Below are positions 1 through 5,555 of a DNA stretch of 9,202 nt, in pieces (the first letter of the stretch is position 1; every line of letters begins with the position of its first letter). Source of the DNA: CAYQUC01 sp048061315 (lineage in GTDB: Bacteria; Pseudomonadota; Gammaproteobacteria; UBA6429; Thiohalophilaceae); the NCBI GenBank assembly GCA_048061315.1, contig JBGMRJ010000106.1, forward strand, positions 1-9,202, in the 5' to 3' direction. Below the pieces are notes generated by a model. The model did no database searches and was not told the DNA's origin. It saw only the letters and a program-made list of their open reading frames with translations. A program made the position numbers and the translations under genes.

Positions 1-115
1 ACTAAGGGATCTTGCTCTTGCTTCTTTAAATGTTGAGAATGATACTTTATTAAAGCAACCCTTTTGGTACGCGACACACGTTAACGCTATTGCCGAATAT
101 CAATTAGGCTGGTGA
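1..115 (+). CDS. 3' end of an unidentified protein gene (partial)
   Basis: The second plus-strand frame is open from the window edge to a TGA at 113-115 and gives 37 C-terminal residues ending in QLGW. The tail is rich in Leu and Ala, then aromatic (a QPFWYATHV stretch), and looks like real protein. Too little is present to name a family. I considered the end of a CHAT-type domain, which often finishes with a Tyr/Trp-rich segment, but the match is not good enough to call. The gene converges on the PilZ-like gene with no spacer, since the two stop codons abut. No start, signal or domain can be judged from this fragment. Confidence 0.6.
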   Translation, partial: LRDLALASLNVENDTLLKQPFWYATHVNAIAEYQLGW

Positions 116-1813
116 TCAGATGCTTGCAACCACATTTGAAATATCTACGGCTTCAAATTGAAACTGTGCAATAGCACTAGTAGCGAGCAGTAATTTTGTA
201 AATCGCAAATAATATAATGTTTCACCCGTATTCACAGCGACGATACTATTAATGTCATACAGGAAAGCTGGAACAATAATATTGTCGCCTTGTACCCGGG
301 TATTGGTGCCTTGTATCAACAAACTGCGGTAGTAGTCAGTTCCTGCACCGACGCCTGATATTCCTTTTACGGCTATTGGGTTGGCATCTGATGCTATCGA
401 CATAACCCCGATTTCAATATTGGAGCGATCACGCGATTTTTGCCAACGGACAATACCAAATTGCCATTTGGCTTTTTCATGCCGTTTTTCTTTGTAGGCG
501 ATGAGATCACCTACCTTAACTATTTTTCGGGTGTACTTTTCCAAATCGCCACTTAACGCCATGCCAAATTCACTGTTATTAATTTCATACCAGGTACTGG
601 TTAAATAAATACTGCGATTGTGTCGTTTATCGCTATCGAGTGCGACTTCATAAGCATCGATATGGGCTTGTGATTTTTCACTATCCGTTGTACTTGAGCT
701 TTCCGTCATCATGTTAAACTCATCCATTGCTGGCGTGAATTGGTCTTGTTCTGATAAAAAATAATGACAGGCATTCATGCTATTAATTAGAGTCATTTCA
801 ATTGATGACTTATCACGCAGAATTTCGCGAGAAATTCGTTGTCGCCAATTGTCTGAAATTCGCATTAACATGTTGCGTAAATTTCGATTGACGAGAGTTT
901 CCAGCTCAATGGATTCTGTTAGTGTGTTTCTCAGTAATGATTGAATATCGTATTCAAGTTTCTTCTTAACCAGTGAGATATCGACAATGCAGCCATCACT
1001 TGGAATCCAGGTGTTGTCTTTACTAACGTAATGCGGGCCGAGATCAGCCGTTAAATCGATTATGTATTCATTCGTTGGCGAGAAGTCACCAAGCGGAATG
1101 ATATTAATATAATCAATCCATTTCGTGGTGAGTCGGTAAACCACATCGGATTCGTTTTGCATTAAGTTGTAAGGCTCGGCTATTGCCAGCAGTACAATTC
1201 GTTGATACATCTTATCGATAGTATGTGGTGGTGAGAAATGTGCTTGCGCAAGTTGATCGTCAACCGGTAAATCCTGTAATCCAAGGGTTAATGCATAACG
1301 GTATAGTTGATGGAGTTCACTCCAGGCATCTTCCGGCTCGGGTTGATAACAACGATACACTTGTAATAACAACAATGATAAATAATGCATCGAAAAGTAA
1401 ACTGCTTCACCCAGCATCGAATCGTAGTTTGTGCGGCTATCATCAAGAATGGCGAGCTCGCTGACTATCAATTTATAACCGGATGCTAATTGATTGATGA
1501 GATCGATTATATTTGCCTGAGTCAATGCATATTGATTGGTATAGGGCAATTTTGCGCTGCTAAGCTTTTGCTCCAAACCAGACATAATTTCATGTGCTCG
1601 TGGCTGAATCAGTAACATCAATTTTAGACGTTCTTTAGGGGGATAATGCGACTTGTTTAAGAGCAAAACATGAGCAGTTAATTCAACAATGACATCATCG
1701 AGAGAGTTTGATGTTAAATTCATCAGCCAACGGTTAAGATTTCGCGGTTTGATATACGGTTTGGGTCGCTGAAATAATTCTTGATTTGGCAGGTTTAATA
1801 CTGGCAAGTACAT
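116..1813 (-). CDS. Large cytoplasmic protein with C-terminal PilZ-like domain
   Basis: The product is 565 residues with no signal peptide or clear membrane segment. Residues 1-350 look mostly helical: a conserved-looking block at 23-120 (RNLNRWL, LLNKSHYPPKERLKLM, SGYKLIV) and an amphipathic block near 310-350 (NWRQRISREILRDKSSIEM). A Ser/Thr/Asp/Glu-rich linker lies near 360-395. Residues about 400-485 resemble a PilZ barrel: N412-x-S-x-x-G417 fits the (D/N)xSxxG c-di-GMP motif, followed by VGDLIAY and FGIVRW-IEIGV strands. The usual RxxxR arginine pair is not intact; K396-R397-H-N-R400 is the nearest match. Similar proteins are, from memory, known in gammaproteobacteria as uncharacterised or c-di-GMP-binding. 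ATG at 1813 is preceded by AGAGAG five bases upstream and by a good promoter. A 5-bp inverted repeat (AGTAC/GTACT, 1807-1820) spans the start codon. The PilZ call is moderate and ligand binding is uncertain. Confidence 0.75.
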   Translation of the reverse strand: MYLPVLNLPNQELFQRPKPYIKPRNLNRWLMNLTSNSLDDVIVELTAHVLLLNKSHYPPKERLKLMLLIQPRAHEIMSGLEQKLSSAKLPYTNQYALTQANIIDLINQLASGYKLIVSELAILDDSRTNYDSMLGEAVYFSMHYLSLLLLQVYRCYQPEPEDAWSELHQLYRYALTLGLQDLPVDDQLAQAHFSPPHTIDKMYQRIVLLAIAEPYNLMQNESDVVYRLTTKWIDYINIIPLGDFSPTNEYIIDLTADLGPHYVSKDNTWIPSDGCIVDISLVKKKLEYDIQSLLRNTLTESIELETLVNRNLRNMLMRISDNWRQRISREILRDKSSIEMTLINSMNACHYFLSEQDQFTPAMDEFNMMTESSSTTDSEKSQAHIDAYEVALDSDKRHNRSIYLTSTWYEINNSEFGMALSGDLEKYTRKIVKVGDLIAYKEKRHEKAKWQFGIVRWQKSRDRSNIEIGVMSIASDANPIAVKGISGVGAGTDYYRSLLIQGTNTRVQGDNIIVPAFLYDINSIVAVNTGETLYYLRFTKLLLATSAIAQFQFEAVDISNVVASI

Positions 1814-1843
1814 ACGTACTCTCTAAGCTATTGATTGGTTTAT

Positions 1844-1872
1844 ATTTTAGTCTTAAGACGCTGATCTGTCAC
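1844..1872 (-). promoter_or_regulatory. Sigma70-like promoter of the PilZ-like gene
   Basis: On the minus strand, GTGACA (1872-1867, five of six to TTGACA) is followed after exactly 17 bp by TAAAAT (1849-1844, five of six to TATAAT). Predicted transcription starts near 1837, about 24 nt before the ATG at 1813, leaving room for the AGAGAG ribosome-binding site at 1824-1819. The spacer contains a perfect palindrome abutting the -10 box, a good place for a repressor or activator. Confidence 0.6.
1850..1859. promoter_or_regulatory. Palindrome GTCTTAAGAC in the promoter spacer, possible operator
   Basis: This is a perfect 10-bp palindrome occupying the -10-proximal part of the spacer of the minus-strand promoter. 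Its left half, within a longer block, recurs 65 bp away (see the direct repeat). A dimeric regulator bound here would touch the promoter directly. No regulator gene is adjacent, so the operator role is inferred from position and symmetry only. Confidence 0.35.
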
Positions 1873-2023
1873 GGTTATTTTGTGTAAAATAGTAATATTT
1901 TGAAATATATTTGAGTCTTAAAGGTAATTAATGCTATGTTTATGATTATATAGTATATATACAAATATATTCTATTAATTTGAAAATGGAATTTTCTAAT
2001 TTACTTCATTCATTTTAGGTAGG

Positions 2024-2037
2024 TTAGCGATCGCTAA
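2024..2037. repeat. Perfect 14-bp palindrome with GCGATCGC core
   Basis: TTAGCGATCGCTAA reads identically on both strands and contains the octamer GCGATCGC and a GATC site. It is the only G+C-rich island in this intergenic stretch. It may be a binding site for a dimeric regulator. The same octamer is the iterated HIP1 sequence of cyanobacteria, but one copy in this window gives no reason to infer that origin. Confidence 0.5.
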
Positions 2038-2044
2038 AATCGAT

Positions 2045-2068
2045 TAATTAAGCAAAAGAGCTTAATTA
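2045..2068. repeat. Inverted repeat, 9-bp arms with 6-nt loop
   Basis: TAATTAAGC (2045-2053) and GCTTAATTA (2060-2068) are perfect inverted arms around the loop AAAAGA. Neither strand has a T-run directly after the stem and no gene ends nearby, so a terminator is unlikely. It sits 116 bp before the GTG of the PhnD-like gene and 7 bp from the 14-bp palindrome. A regulatory site, or a structure in an untranslated leader or small RNA, is possible. Confidence 0.45.
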
Positions 2069-2147
2069 TTAGGTGTTTACTGTAATTAAATAGACAACAA
2101 TAATTAAAGATGAGCTGACATTAGACGTTATATATAGTGCGTGTAAT

Positions 2148-2153
2148 TATAAT
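2148..2153 (+). promoter_or_regulatory. Possible -10 box of the PhnD-like gene
   Basis: TATAAT matches the sigma70 consensus and would start transcription near 2160, about 25 nt before the GTG at 2185 and just ahead of the ribosome-binding site. No good -35 lies at 16-18 bp; CTGACA at 2115-2120 is too far away (27 bp). The gene may need an activator, or this is a chance match in AT-rich DNA. Confidence 0.35.
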
Positions 2154-2168
2154 AAAGTTATCAGTTTG

Positions 2169-2174
2169 AAGGAG
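2169..2174 (+). promoter_or_regulatory. Ribosome-binding site fixing the GTG start
   Basis: AAGGAG lies 10 nt before GTG at 2185. It is a strong Shine-Dalgarno match, and no in-frame ATG lies between it and the hydrophobic signal segment, so the GTG start is preferred. Confidence 0.65.
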
Positions 2175-2184
2175 TTACTAAAGG

Positions 2185-3021
2185 GTGAGAGTTCTGAAAT
2201 TTAATCGACATAAAATAACGGTTTTTGTATTTTGTTTGTTCCTGTTTAATACGGCTCTTGCAAATGATTTGATAATGACTGCTCCTCCGCGTGAAAAATC
2301 TGCTGCCGGTAAAACCTTGTATGCTCCACTTGCTGCAGCTATTGGTAAAATTTTAGGTGTTAATGTGGTTTATAAACACCCCGGTAATTGGTTACGTTAT
2401 CAACGCAATATGCGTAATGGTGAATATGATATCGTTTTTGACGGCCCTCACTTTGCCTCATGGCGGATAGAACATTTAGGTCATAAAGTCCTGGTCAAGT
2501 TACCCGGTACATTGGTTTTTTATCTGGTAACAAACAAAGCTGATGATGAAGTTTTAAGACCTGAAGATCTGATTGGTAAAAAAATCTGTGGTATATCCCC
2601 ACCTAACCTATCAACACTGAGTGTGTTAGCGCGGTTCGATAATCCAGTACGCCAACCGGTTATCCTCGGCATCCGTGGTGGAATGGGAAAAGTACTGAAA
2701 AAATTTACTACCGGTTCCTGTCGAGCGGCAGTTTTTCGAAATACTTTTTACAAAAAGAAAATCCCAAAAGCTGAACGGGATAGAATGAGAATCTTGTTTG
2801 AATCAGAGGCACTACCAAACCAGGTTATTACAGTGAGTAGTCGAATTTCTAAATCTCAAAGAGACAAACTGGCAAAAGCAATTATTTTCGGTAGTGCTTC
2901 TAAAGCAGCTAAAGGTATTGTTAAAAGATTTGGCGGTAAGGCTAAATCTTTTGTTACAGCGAAAACTGAAGAATATCTCGATGCGCGAATTTTGCTCGAA
3001 GGTGTTATCTTCGGTTGGTAA
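2185..3021 (+). CDS. PhnD-like periplasmic substrate-binding protein
   Basis: The product is 278 residues, usual for the phosphate/phosphite/phosphonate-binding family of ABC transporter receptors. Residues 1-26 form a Sec signal peptide (basic RHK, hydrophobic VFVFCLFLF, cleavage after ALA). The mature part opens with a strand (LIMTAPPRE), then APLAAAIGKILG, a YDIVFDGPHFASWR segment typical of the ligand-facing loop of this fold, the hinge-crossing EDLIGKKICG, and a second lobe with GSCRAAVFRNTFYKK. In a transporter it would capture an oxyanion or similar ligand in the periplasm. No permease or ATPase gene lies within the window, so it may be an orphan receptor, serve a remote transporter, or feed a sensor. 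Ligand identity cannot be read from the sequence. The upstream neighbour is divergent; the downstream lipoprotein gene starts 113 bp later. Confidence 0.82.
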   Translation: MRVLKFNRHKITVFVFCLFLFNTALANDLIMTAPPREKSAAGKTLYAPLAAAIGKILGVNVVYKHPGNWLRYQRNMRNGEYDIVFDGPHFASWRIEHLGHKVLVKLPGTLVFYLVTNKADDEVLRPEDLIGKKICGISPPNLSTLSVLARFDNPVRQPVILGIRGGMGKVLKKFTTGSCRAAVFRNTFYKKKIPKAERDRMRILFESEALPNQVITVSSRISKSQRDKLAKAIIFGSASKAAKGIVKRFGGKAKSFVTAKTEEYLDARILLEGVIFGW

Positions 3022-3027
3022 CATTCG

Positions 3028-3070
3028 AATTATAAAGTTAAGTTATAATTAACGGCACAATGTGCGGTTA
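3028..3070. repeat. Two adjoining inverted repeats after the PhnD-like gene
   Basis: Seven bases after the stop, AATTATAA (3028-3035) and TTATAATT (3043-3050) form 8-bp arms around a 7-nt loop. Next, 3050-3058 and 3062-3070 form TAACgGCAC / GTGCgGTTA, eight pairs with one G-G mismatch and loop AAT. The second could weaken or end transcription, but the nearest T-run (3088-3093) is about 17 nt beyond it, so a standard intrinsic terminator is not supported. The two structures share base 3050 and compete slightly. Confidence 0.35.
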
Positions 3071-3134
3071 TTAATTACACTAGTAAATTTTTTATTTGTG
3101 CTGGCTGTAATTAATTTTAGTGTATAGTTGCTCC

Positions 3135-3770
3135 ATGATGTTGCTATCCAAAAATCTACTTAATCTGCTTCTTACCCTGTTTATTGCATCCGTAATTACT
3201 TCATGCGCAACATTAAATAAAGACGAATGCCGCACAGCCAATTGGAAATTAATTGGTTATGAAGATGGCAGCAATGGTTATCCTACATCACGAATTGGTG
3301 AACACCGTAAAGCCTGCGCCGAATACGGCATTAGCCCGGATTTGGATTTATACAACGAGGGTCGTGCTGAGGGATTACATCAATATTGCGTTCCCGCCAC
3401 TGCTTATAATTTAGGACGTCAAGGTTCATCTTATCAGGGTAATTGTGCCGGATACGACGAAGCACGCTTTCTTTCAGCCTTTAATCAAGGCATAAAATTA
3501 TTCACAGCAAATGCCGCTTTAAGCCAACTGCAAAAAATACTAAGCCAAAGACAAGAAGATTTGTCTTACGTTAAAGAAGAAATTCATAACAAAGAACAAC
3601 TCATTGTTGACGGTAAGCAATCCAAAACACAAATCATTTTACTTTTGCTTGAAACAAAAGAACTCTATTCTAAAAAAACAACTATTTCAGTTGAAATAAA
3701 CAATTTACAAGATGATATCGAAGAGCAAAATTCTTATATATCTCATATACAGAATCAAAATAGATATTAA
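3135..3770 (+). CDS. DUF2799-like cysteine-rich lipoprotein with coiled-coil tail
   Basis: From ATG at 3135 the product is 211 residues. Residues 1-23 are a lipoprotein signal with lipobox I-T-S-C24, so the mature protein is lipid-anchored. The block that follows (ANWKLIGYEDGSNG, HRKACAEYGISPDLDLYNEGRAEGLHQYC, YNLGRQGSSYQGNC) shows the Cys, Gly and DG/YxxGR pattern I associate with DUF2799. Cys residues at CRTANW, KACAE, QYC and GNC are conserved-type and may form disulfides. Residues from about 130 to the end are charged heptad-like helices (QKILSQRQEDL, NNLQDDIEEQ), likely a coiled coil. Function is unknown. GTG at 3120 would add five residues, and ATG at 3138 would remove one. None has a clear ribosome-binding site; 3135/3138 gives the most normal signal length. 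It converges on the next gene with a 22-bp gap. Confidence 0.78.
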   Translation: MMLLSKNLLNLLLTLFIASVITSCATLNKDECRTANWKLIGYEDGSNGYPTSRIGEHRKACAEYGISPDLDLYNEGRAEGLHQYCVPATAYNLGRQGSSYQGNCAGYDEARFLSAFNQGIKLFTANAALSQLQKILSQRQEDLSYVKEEIHNKEQLIVDGKQSKTQIILLLLETKELYSKKTTISVEINNLQDDIEEQNSYISHIQNQNRY

Positions 3771-3792
3771 AACAAAATGAAAATTGCATATA

Positions 3793-4077
3793 TTATTTAA
3801 TATCTGTAGTTTCTATTTTTAGCGCTTTTTCTGTAATGTCATGATATAGCTTAATGACGTGAGTCACTATAAATTCATACTCCGGATTTTTTTCTAACAT
3901 CGGTAGTATTTTGTTTGCATCTGTCATGGCTTCTGTTAAAAATTCCAAATCAAAATCTGAAAGCGGTTCATTTTTATCTACCTGTTCCTTTAGGGCAAGC
4001 AGTCTTGGTAGTCGTTGCTTGTTGAGCCGTTCTAAAAGAACTTGAATTATCCCTGCATCTAGTTTTGATTTACTCAT
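3793..4077 (-). CDS. Small helical protein of unknown function (94 aa)
   Basis: The protein begins MSKSKLDAG and is predicted to be all helical and cytoplasmic, with no signal or membrane segment. Visible features are an N-terminal helix (IIQVLLERLNKQRLPRLLALKEQV), an acidic loop (NEPLSDFDLEFL), and two more helices (TEAMTDANKILPML; EFIVTHVIKLYHDITEKAL). I recall similar short unnamed proteins in gammaproteobacteria but cannot attach a function. The start at 4077 is chosen over the in-frame codon at 4104 because AAGAGG lies 7 nt upstream and the extra nine residues look non-coding. A possible promoter is at 4125-4153. It is divergent from the ATPase gene and convergent with the lipoprotein gene, so it is transcribed alone. 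Confidence 0.72.
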   Translation of the reverse strand: MSKSKLDAGIIQVLLERLNKQRLPRLLALKEQVDKNEPLSDFDLEFLTEAMTDANKILPMLEKNPEYEFIVTHVIKLYHDITEKALKIETTDIK

Positions 4078-4084
4078 ATTTAAA

Positions 4085-4090
4085 CCTCTT
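4085..4090 (-). promoter_or_regulatory. Ribosome-binding site of the 94-aa gene
   Basis: Minus-strand AAGAGG is separated by 7 nt from ATG at 4077. This decides the start and rejects the longer reading frame beginning at 4104. Confidence 0.65.
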
Positions 4091-4124
4091 GTTGGATTTA
4101 GCAATTTTGTTATTACTTCTATTT

Positions 4125-4153
4125 TGTATACTAATCTTACAAAGATAAATCAA
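4125..4153 (-). promoter_or_regulatory. Possible sigma70-like promoter of the 94-aa gene
   Basis: Minus-strand TTGATT (4153-4148, four of six to TTGACA) and TATACA (4130-4125, four of six to TATAAT) have a 17-bp spacer. Transcription would begin near 4118, about 40 nt before the ATG. The hexamers are only moderate and the surrounding DNA is AT-rich. Confidence 0.35.
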
Positions 4154-4280
4154 TTTTTCTATCTACTGTTCAAAAGTCAGCAACAAGCGAGACAATGAAC
4201 GGTAAAATGCTTCGTATAACTTCGCAATTTGAGTCGTTTTTATCTTTAATTGTCATACATTACAATGCTTTATGGTTAAC

Positions 4281-4286
4281 TATAAT
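4281..4286 (+). promoter_or_regulatory. Possible -10 box upstream of the ATPase gene
   Basis: TATAAT is a consensus -10 hexamer. Transcription would begin near 4293 and place the 33-base inverted repeat inside a leader of about 73 nt. No convincing -35 is spaced correctly; TTGTCA at 4250-4255 is 25 bp away. Confidence 0.3.
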
Positions 4287-4316
4287 TGTTACAAAACTAT
4301 ACAGAGCACACAAATT

Positions 4317-4349
4317 ATGTAATAAAGGACTTGAACTCCTTTATTACAT
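4317..4349. repeat. Perfect 13-bp inverted repeat, 7-nt loop
   Basis: The left arm ATGTAATAAAGGA (4317-4329) and right arm TCCTTTATTACAT (4337-4349) pair without mismatch around CTTGAAC. The repeat ends 16 bp before the preferred ATG of the ATPase gene. As DNA it would be a large operator for a dimer; as RNA it would form a stable hairpin immediately before the ribosome entry region. No T-run follows directly, so it is not a standard terminator. Confidence 0.7.
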
Positions 4350-4365
4350 TTGCTTTACTGTCAGT

Positions 4366-5511
4366 ATGATAGCTAGAGAAATTAGAAAAGAGTGCTCACA
4401 ATTATTAAAAGAGTATCCCGTTGTTACTATTATTGGGCCAAGACAGGCCGGTAAAACAACGTTAGCTAAATCATTCTCACAATATGAGTACTGTAATTTA
4501 GAATTACCTGAGAATAGAGAATTTGCAGAAAATGATCCTAATGCGTTTCTTAAACAATTTTCAAATAATGTTATTCTGGATGAAATTCAGCGCGTTCCAA
4601 CATTGTTAAGTTATATCCAGGTTATCGTGGATGAAAAAAAACAAAATGGGCAATATATATTAACAGGATCTCATCAGCTTGCATTAAAAGGATCGATTAC
4701 TCAATCGTTATCAGGTAGGACAGCTTTACTTCATTTGCTACCATTTTCAATTTCAGAATTGAACAGTGCTGATATTCATTACAATAGTTTTGAAGAATAT
4801 ATATTTTCCGGTTTTTTGCCCAGAATATATGATCAAAATCAACGACCTTTACAAGCTTATTCGAACTATTACCAAACATACGTTGAACGTGATGTACGTC
4901 AATTGATTAATTTAAAAGATGTTAGCCTTTTCGAAAAGTTTATGAAGTTATTAGCCGGGAGAGTTAGCCAATTAATTGATTATAATTCATTAAGTAATGA
5001 TGTTGGAGTTGATACGAAAACAATTAAAAATTGGTTATCCATATTAGAAGCATCCTACATAATATTTAAATTACCACCATTTTATGAAAATTTTGGTAAA
5101 CGAGTAATAAAATCACCGAAATATTATTTTATTGAAGTCGGTCTTTTATCTTATTTACTGGGAATAGAAAATGTCTCACAAATATCACGTGATCCTTTGG
5201 TAGGTTCAATTTTTGAAAATTTAGTTGTTATTGAATTTTTAAAATCTCGGTTCAATCAAGGGAAAATGGCTAATCTTTATTTTTATAGAGATAGCAATCA
5301 AAATGAGATTGATTTAATCATTGAAAATGGCCCTGAGATGACGGCTATTGAAATTAAATCAAGTTCTACCTATAAAGACTCTCATTTTAAAAATATAAAT
5401 AAAATCAGAAAATTGATGGATAAAATAACTAAATCAAGTTTAGTATATTCTGGTAAAAAAATGAAATTGAGTAATAATCAATATGCAATACCGTTTGATC
5501 AGATTAGTTAG
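4366..5511 (+). CDS. AAA ATPase with C-terminal DUF4143 domain
   Basis: From ATG at 4366 the product is 381 residues, the usual size of this family. Residues 1-33 read like the normal family start (REIRKE...YPVVTIIGPRQAGKTT), with Walker A at 24-31 (GPRQAGKT). Walker B is at 69-73 (VILDE), the sensor-like strand ILTGS at 99-103, and SGRTALLHLLPFS follows at about 119-131. The C-terminal DUF4143 part carries NEIDLII (E314, D316) and IEIKSS (E329, K331), a PD-(D/E)XK-like arrangement. Substrate and role are unknown for most members. The open frame reaches back to 4195, but that extension runs through the inverted repeat and lacks family-like sequence. The ATG has no clear Shine-Dalgarno. The gene is distinctly AT-rich (line 4981-5040 has 15 G+C of 60), which suggests transfer. 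It ends 44 bp from the convergent porin gene. Confidence 0.85.
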   Translation: MIAREIRKECSQLLKEYPVVTIIGPRQAGKTTLAKSFSQYEYCNLELPENREFAENDPNAFLKQFSNNVILDEIQRVPTLLSYIQVIVDEKKQNGQYILTGSHQLALKGSITQSLSGRTALLHLLPFSISELNSADIHYNSFEEYIFSGFLPRIYDQNQRPLQAYSNYYQTYVERDVRQLINLKDVSLFEKFMKLLAGRVSQLIDYNSLSNDVGVDTKTIKNWLSILEASYIIFKLPPFYENFGKRVIKSPKYYFIEVGLLSYLLGIENVSQISRDPLVGSIFENLVVIEFLKSRFNQGKMANLYFYRDSNQNEIDLIIENGPEMTAIEIKSSSTYKDSHFKNINKIRKLMDKITKSSLVYSGKKMKLSNNQYAIPFDQIS

Positions 5512-5555
5512 TAGAATCAGATTTTGGGTTTTAATAATTTACTGGTATTACGTTT

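Larger units (their letters stand above)
1841..1921. repeat. Pair of 16-bp direct repeats
   Basis: TATATTTTAGTCTTAA (1841-1856) and TATATTTGAGTCTTAA (1906-1921) match at 15 of 16 positions, start to start 65 bp. The first copy includes the -10 box and half of the spacer palindrome of the minus-strand promoter; the second lies upstream of that promoter. They could be two binding sites for one regulator about six helical turns apart, or a chance similarity in AT-rich DNA. The shared GTCTTAA core makes chance somewhat less likely. Confidence 0.4.
1814..2184. other. 371-bp AT-rich divergent intergenic region
   Basis: This stretch separates the PilZ-like gene (minus) from the PhnD-like gene (plus). 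I see no convincing ORF or RNA gene. It holds the minus-strand promoter, the GTCTTAA repeats, a 10-bp GTATATATAC palindrome (1953-1962), a 14-bp palindrome (2024-2037), a 9-bp-stem hairpin (2045-2068), several TAATTAA motifs between 2045 and 2108, and a plus-strand -10 box. The middle (about 1925-2010) is almost pure A+T with no other structure I can name. Confidence 0.7.

Noticed and set aside
2024..2037. Cyanobacterial origin suggested by GCGATCGC (HIP1)
   Set aside because: Only one copy was noticed in the window, whereas HIP1-bearing genomes carry it very often, and the gene content points to a gammaproteobacterium.
3790..3803. ATATTA-TT-TAATAT inverted repeat between the converging lipoprotein and 94-aa genes
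   Set aside because: The arms are only A and T with a 2-nt centre, too weak for a terminator and expected often in such AT-rich DNA.
4141..4247. Inverted pair AAAGATAAA (4141-4149) and TTTATCTTT (4239-4247)
   Set aside because: The 9-bp arms are about 90 bp apart, low in complexity and have no flanking similarity, so chance is the simplest explanation; no mobile element lies between them.
4195..4365. N-terminal extension of the AAA-DUF4143 protein by 57 residues
   Set aside because: It runs through the 13-bp inverted repeat, has no good ribosome-binding site, and the family normally begins with the REIRKE...YPVVTIIGPRQ segment that starts at 4366.
5512..5555. Bidirectional terminator between the ATPase and porin genes
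   Set aside because: Only a short TAATA/TATTA inverted pair is present; there is no G+C-containing stem followed by a T-run on either strand.
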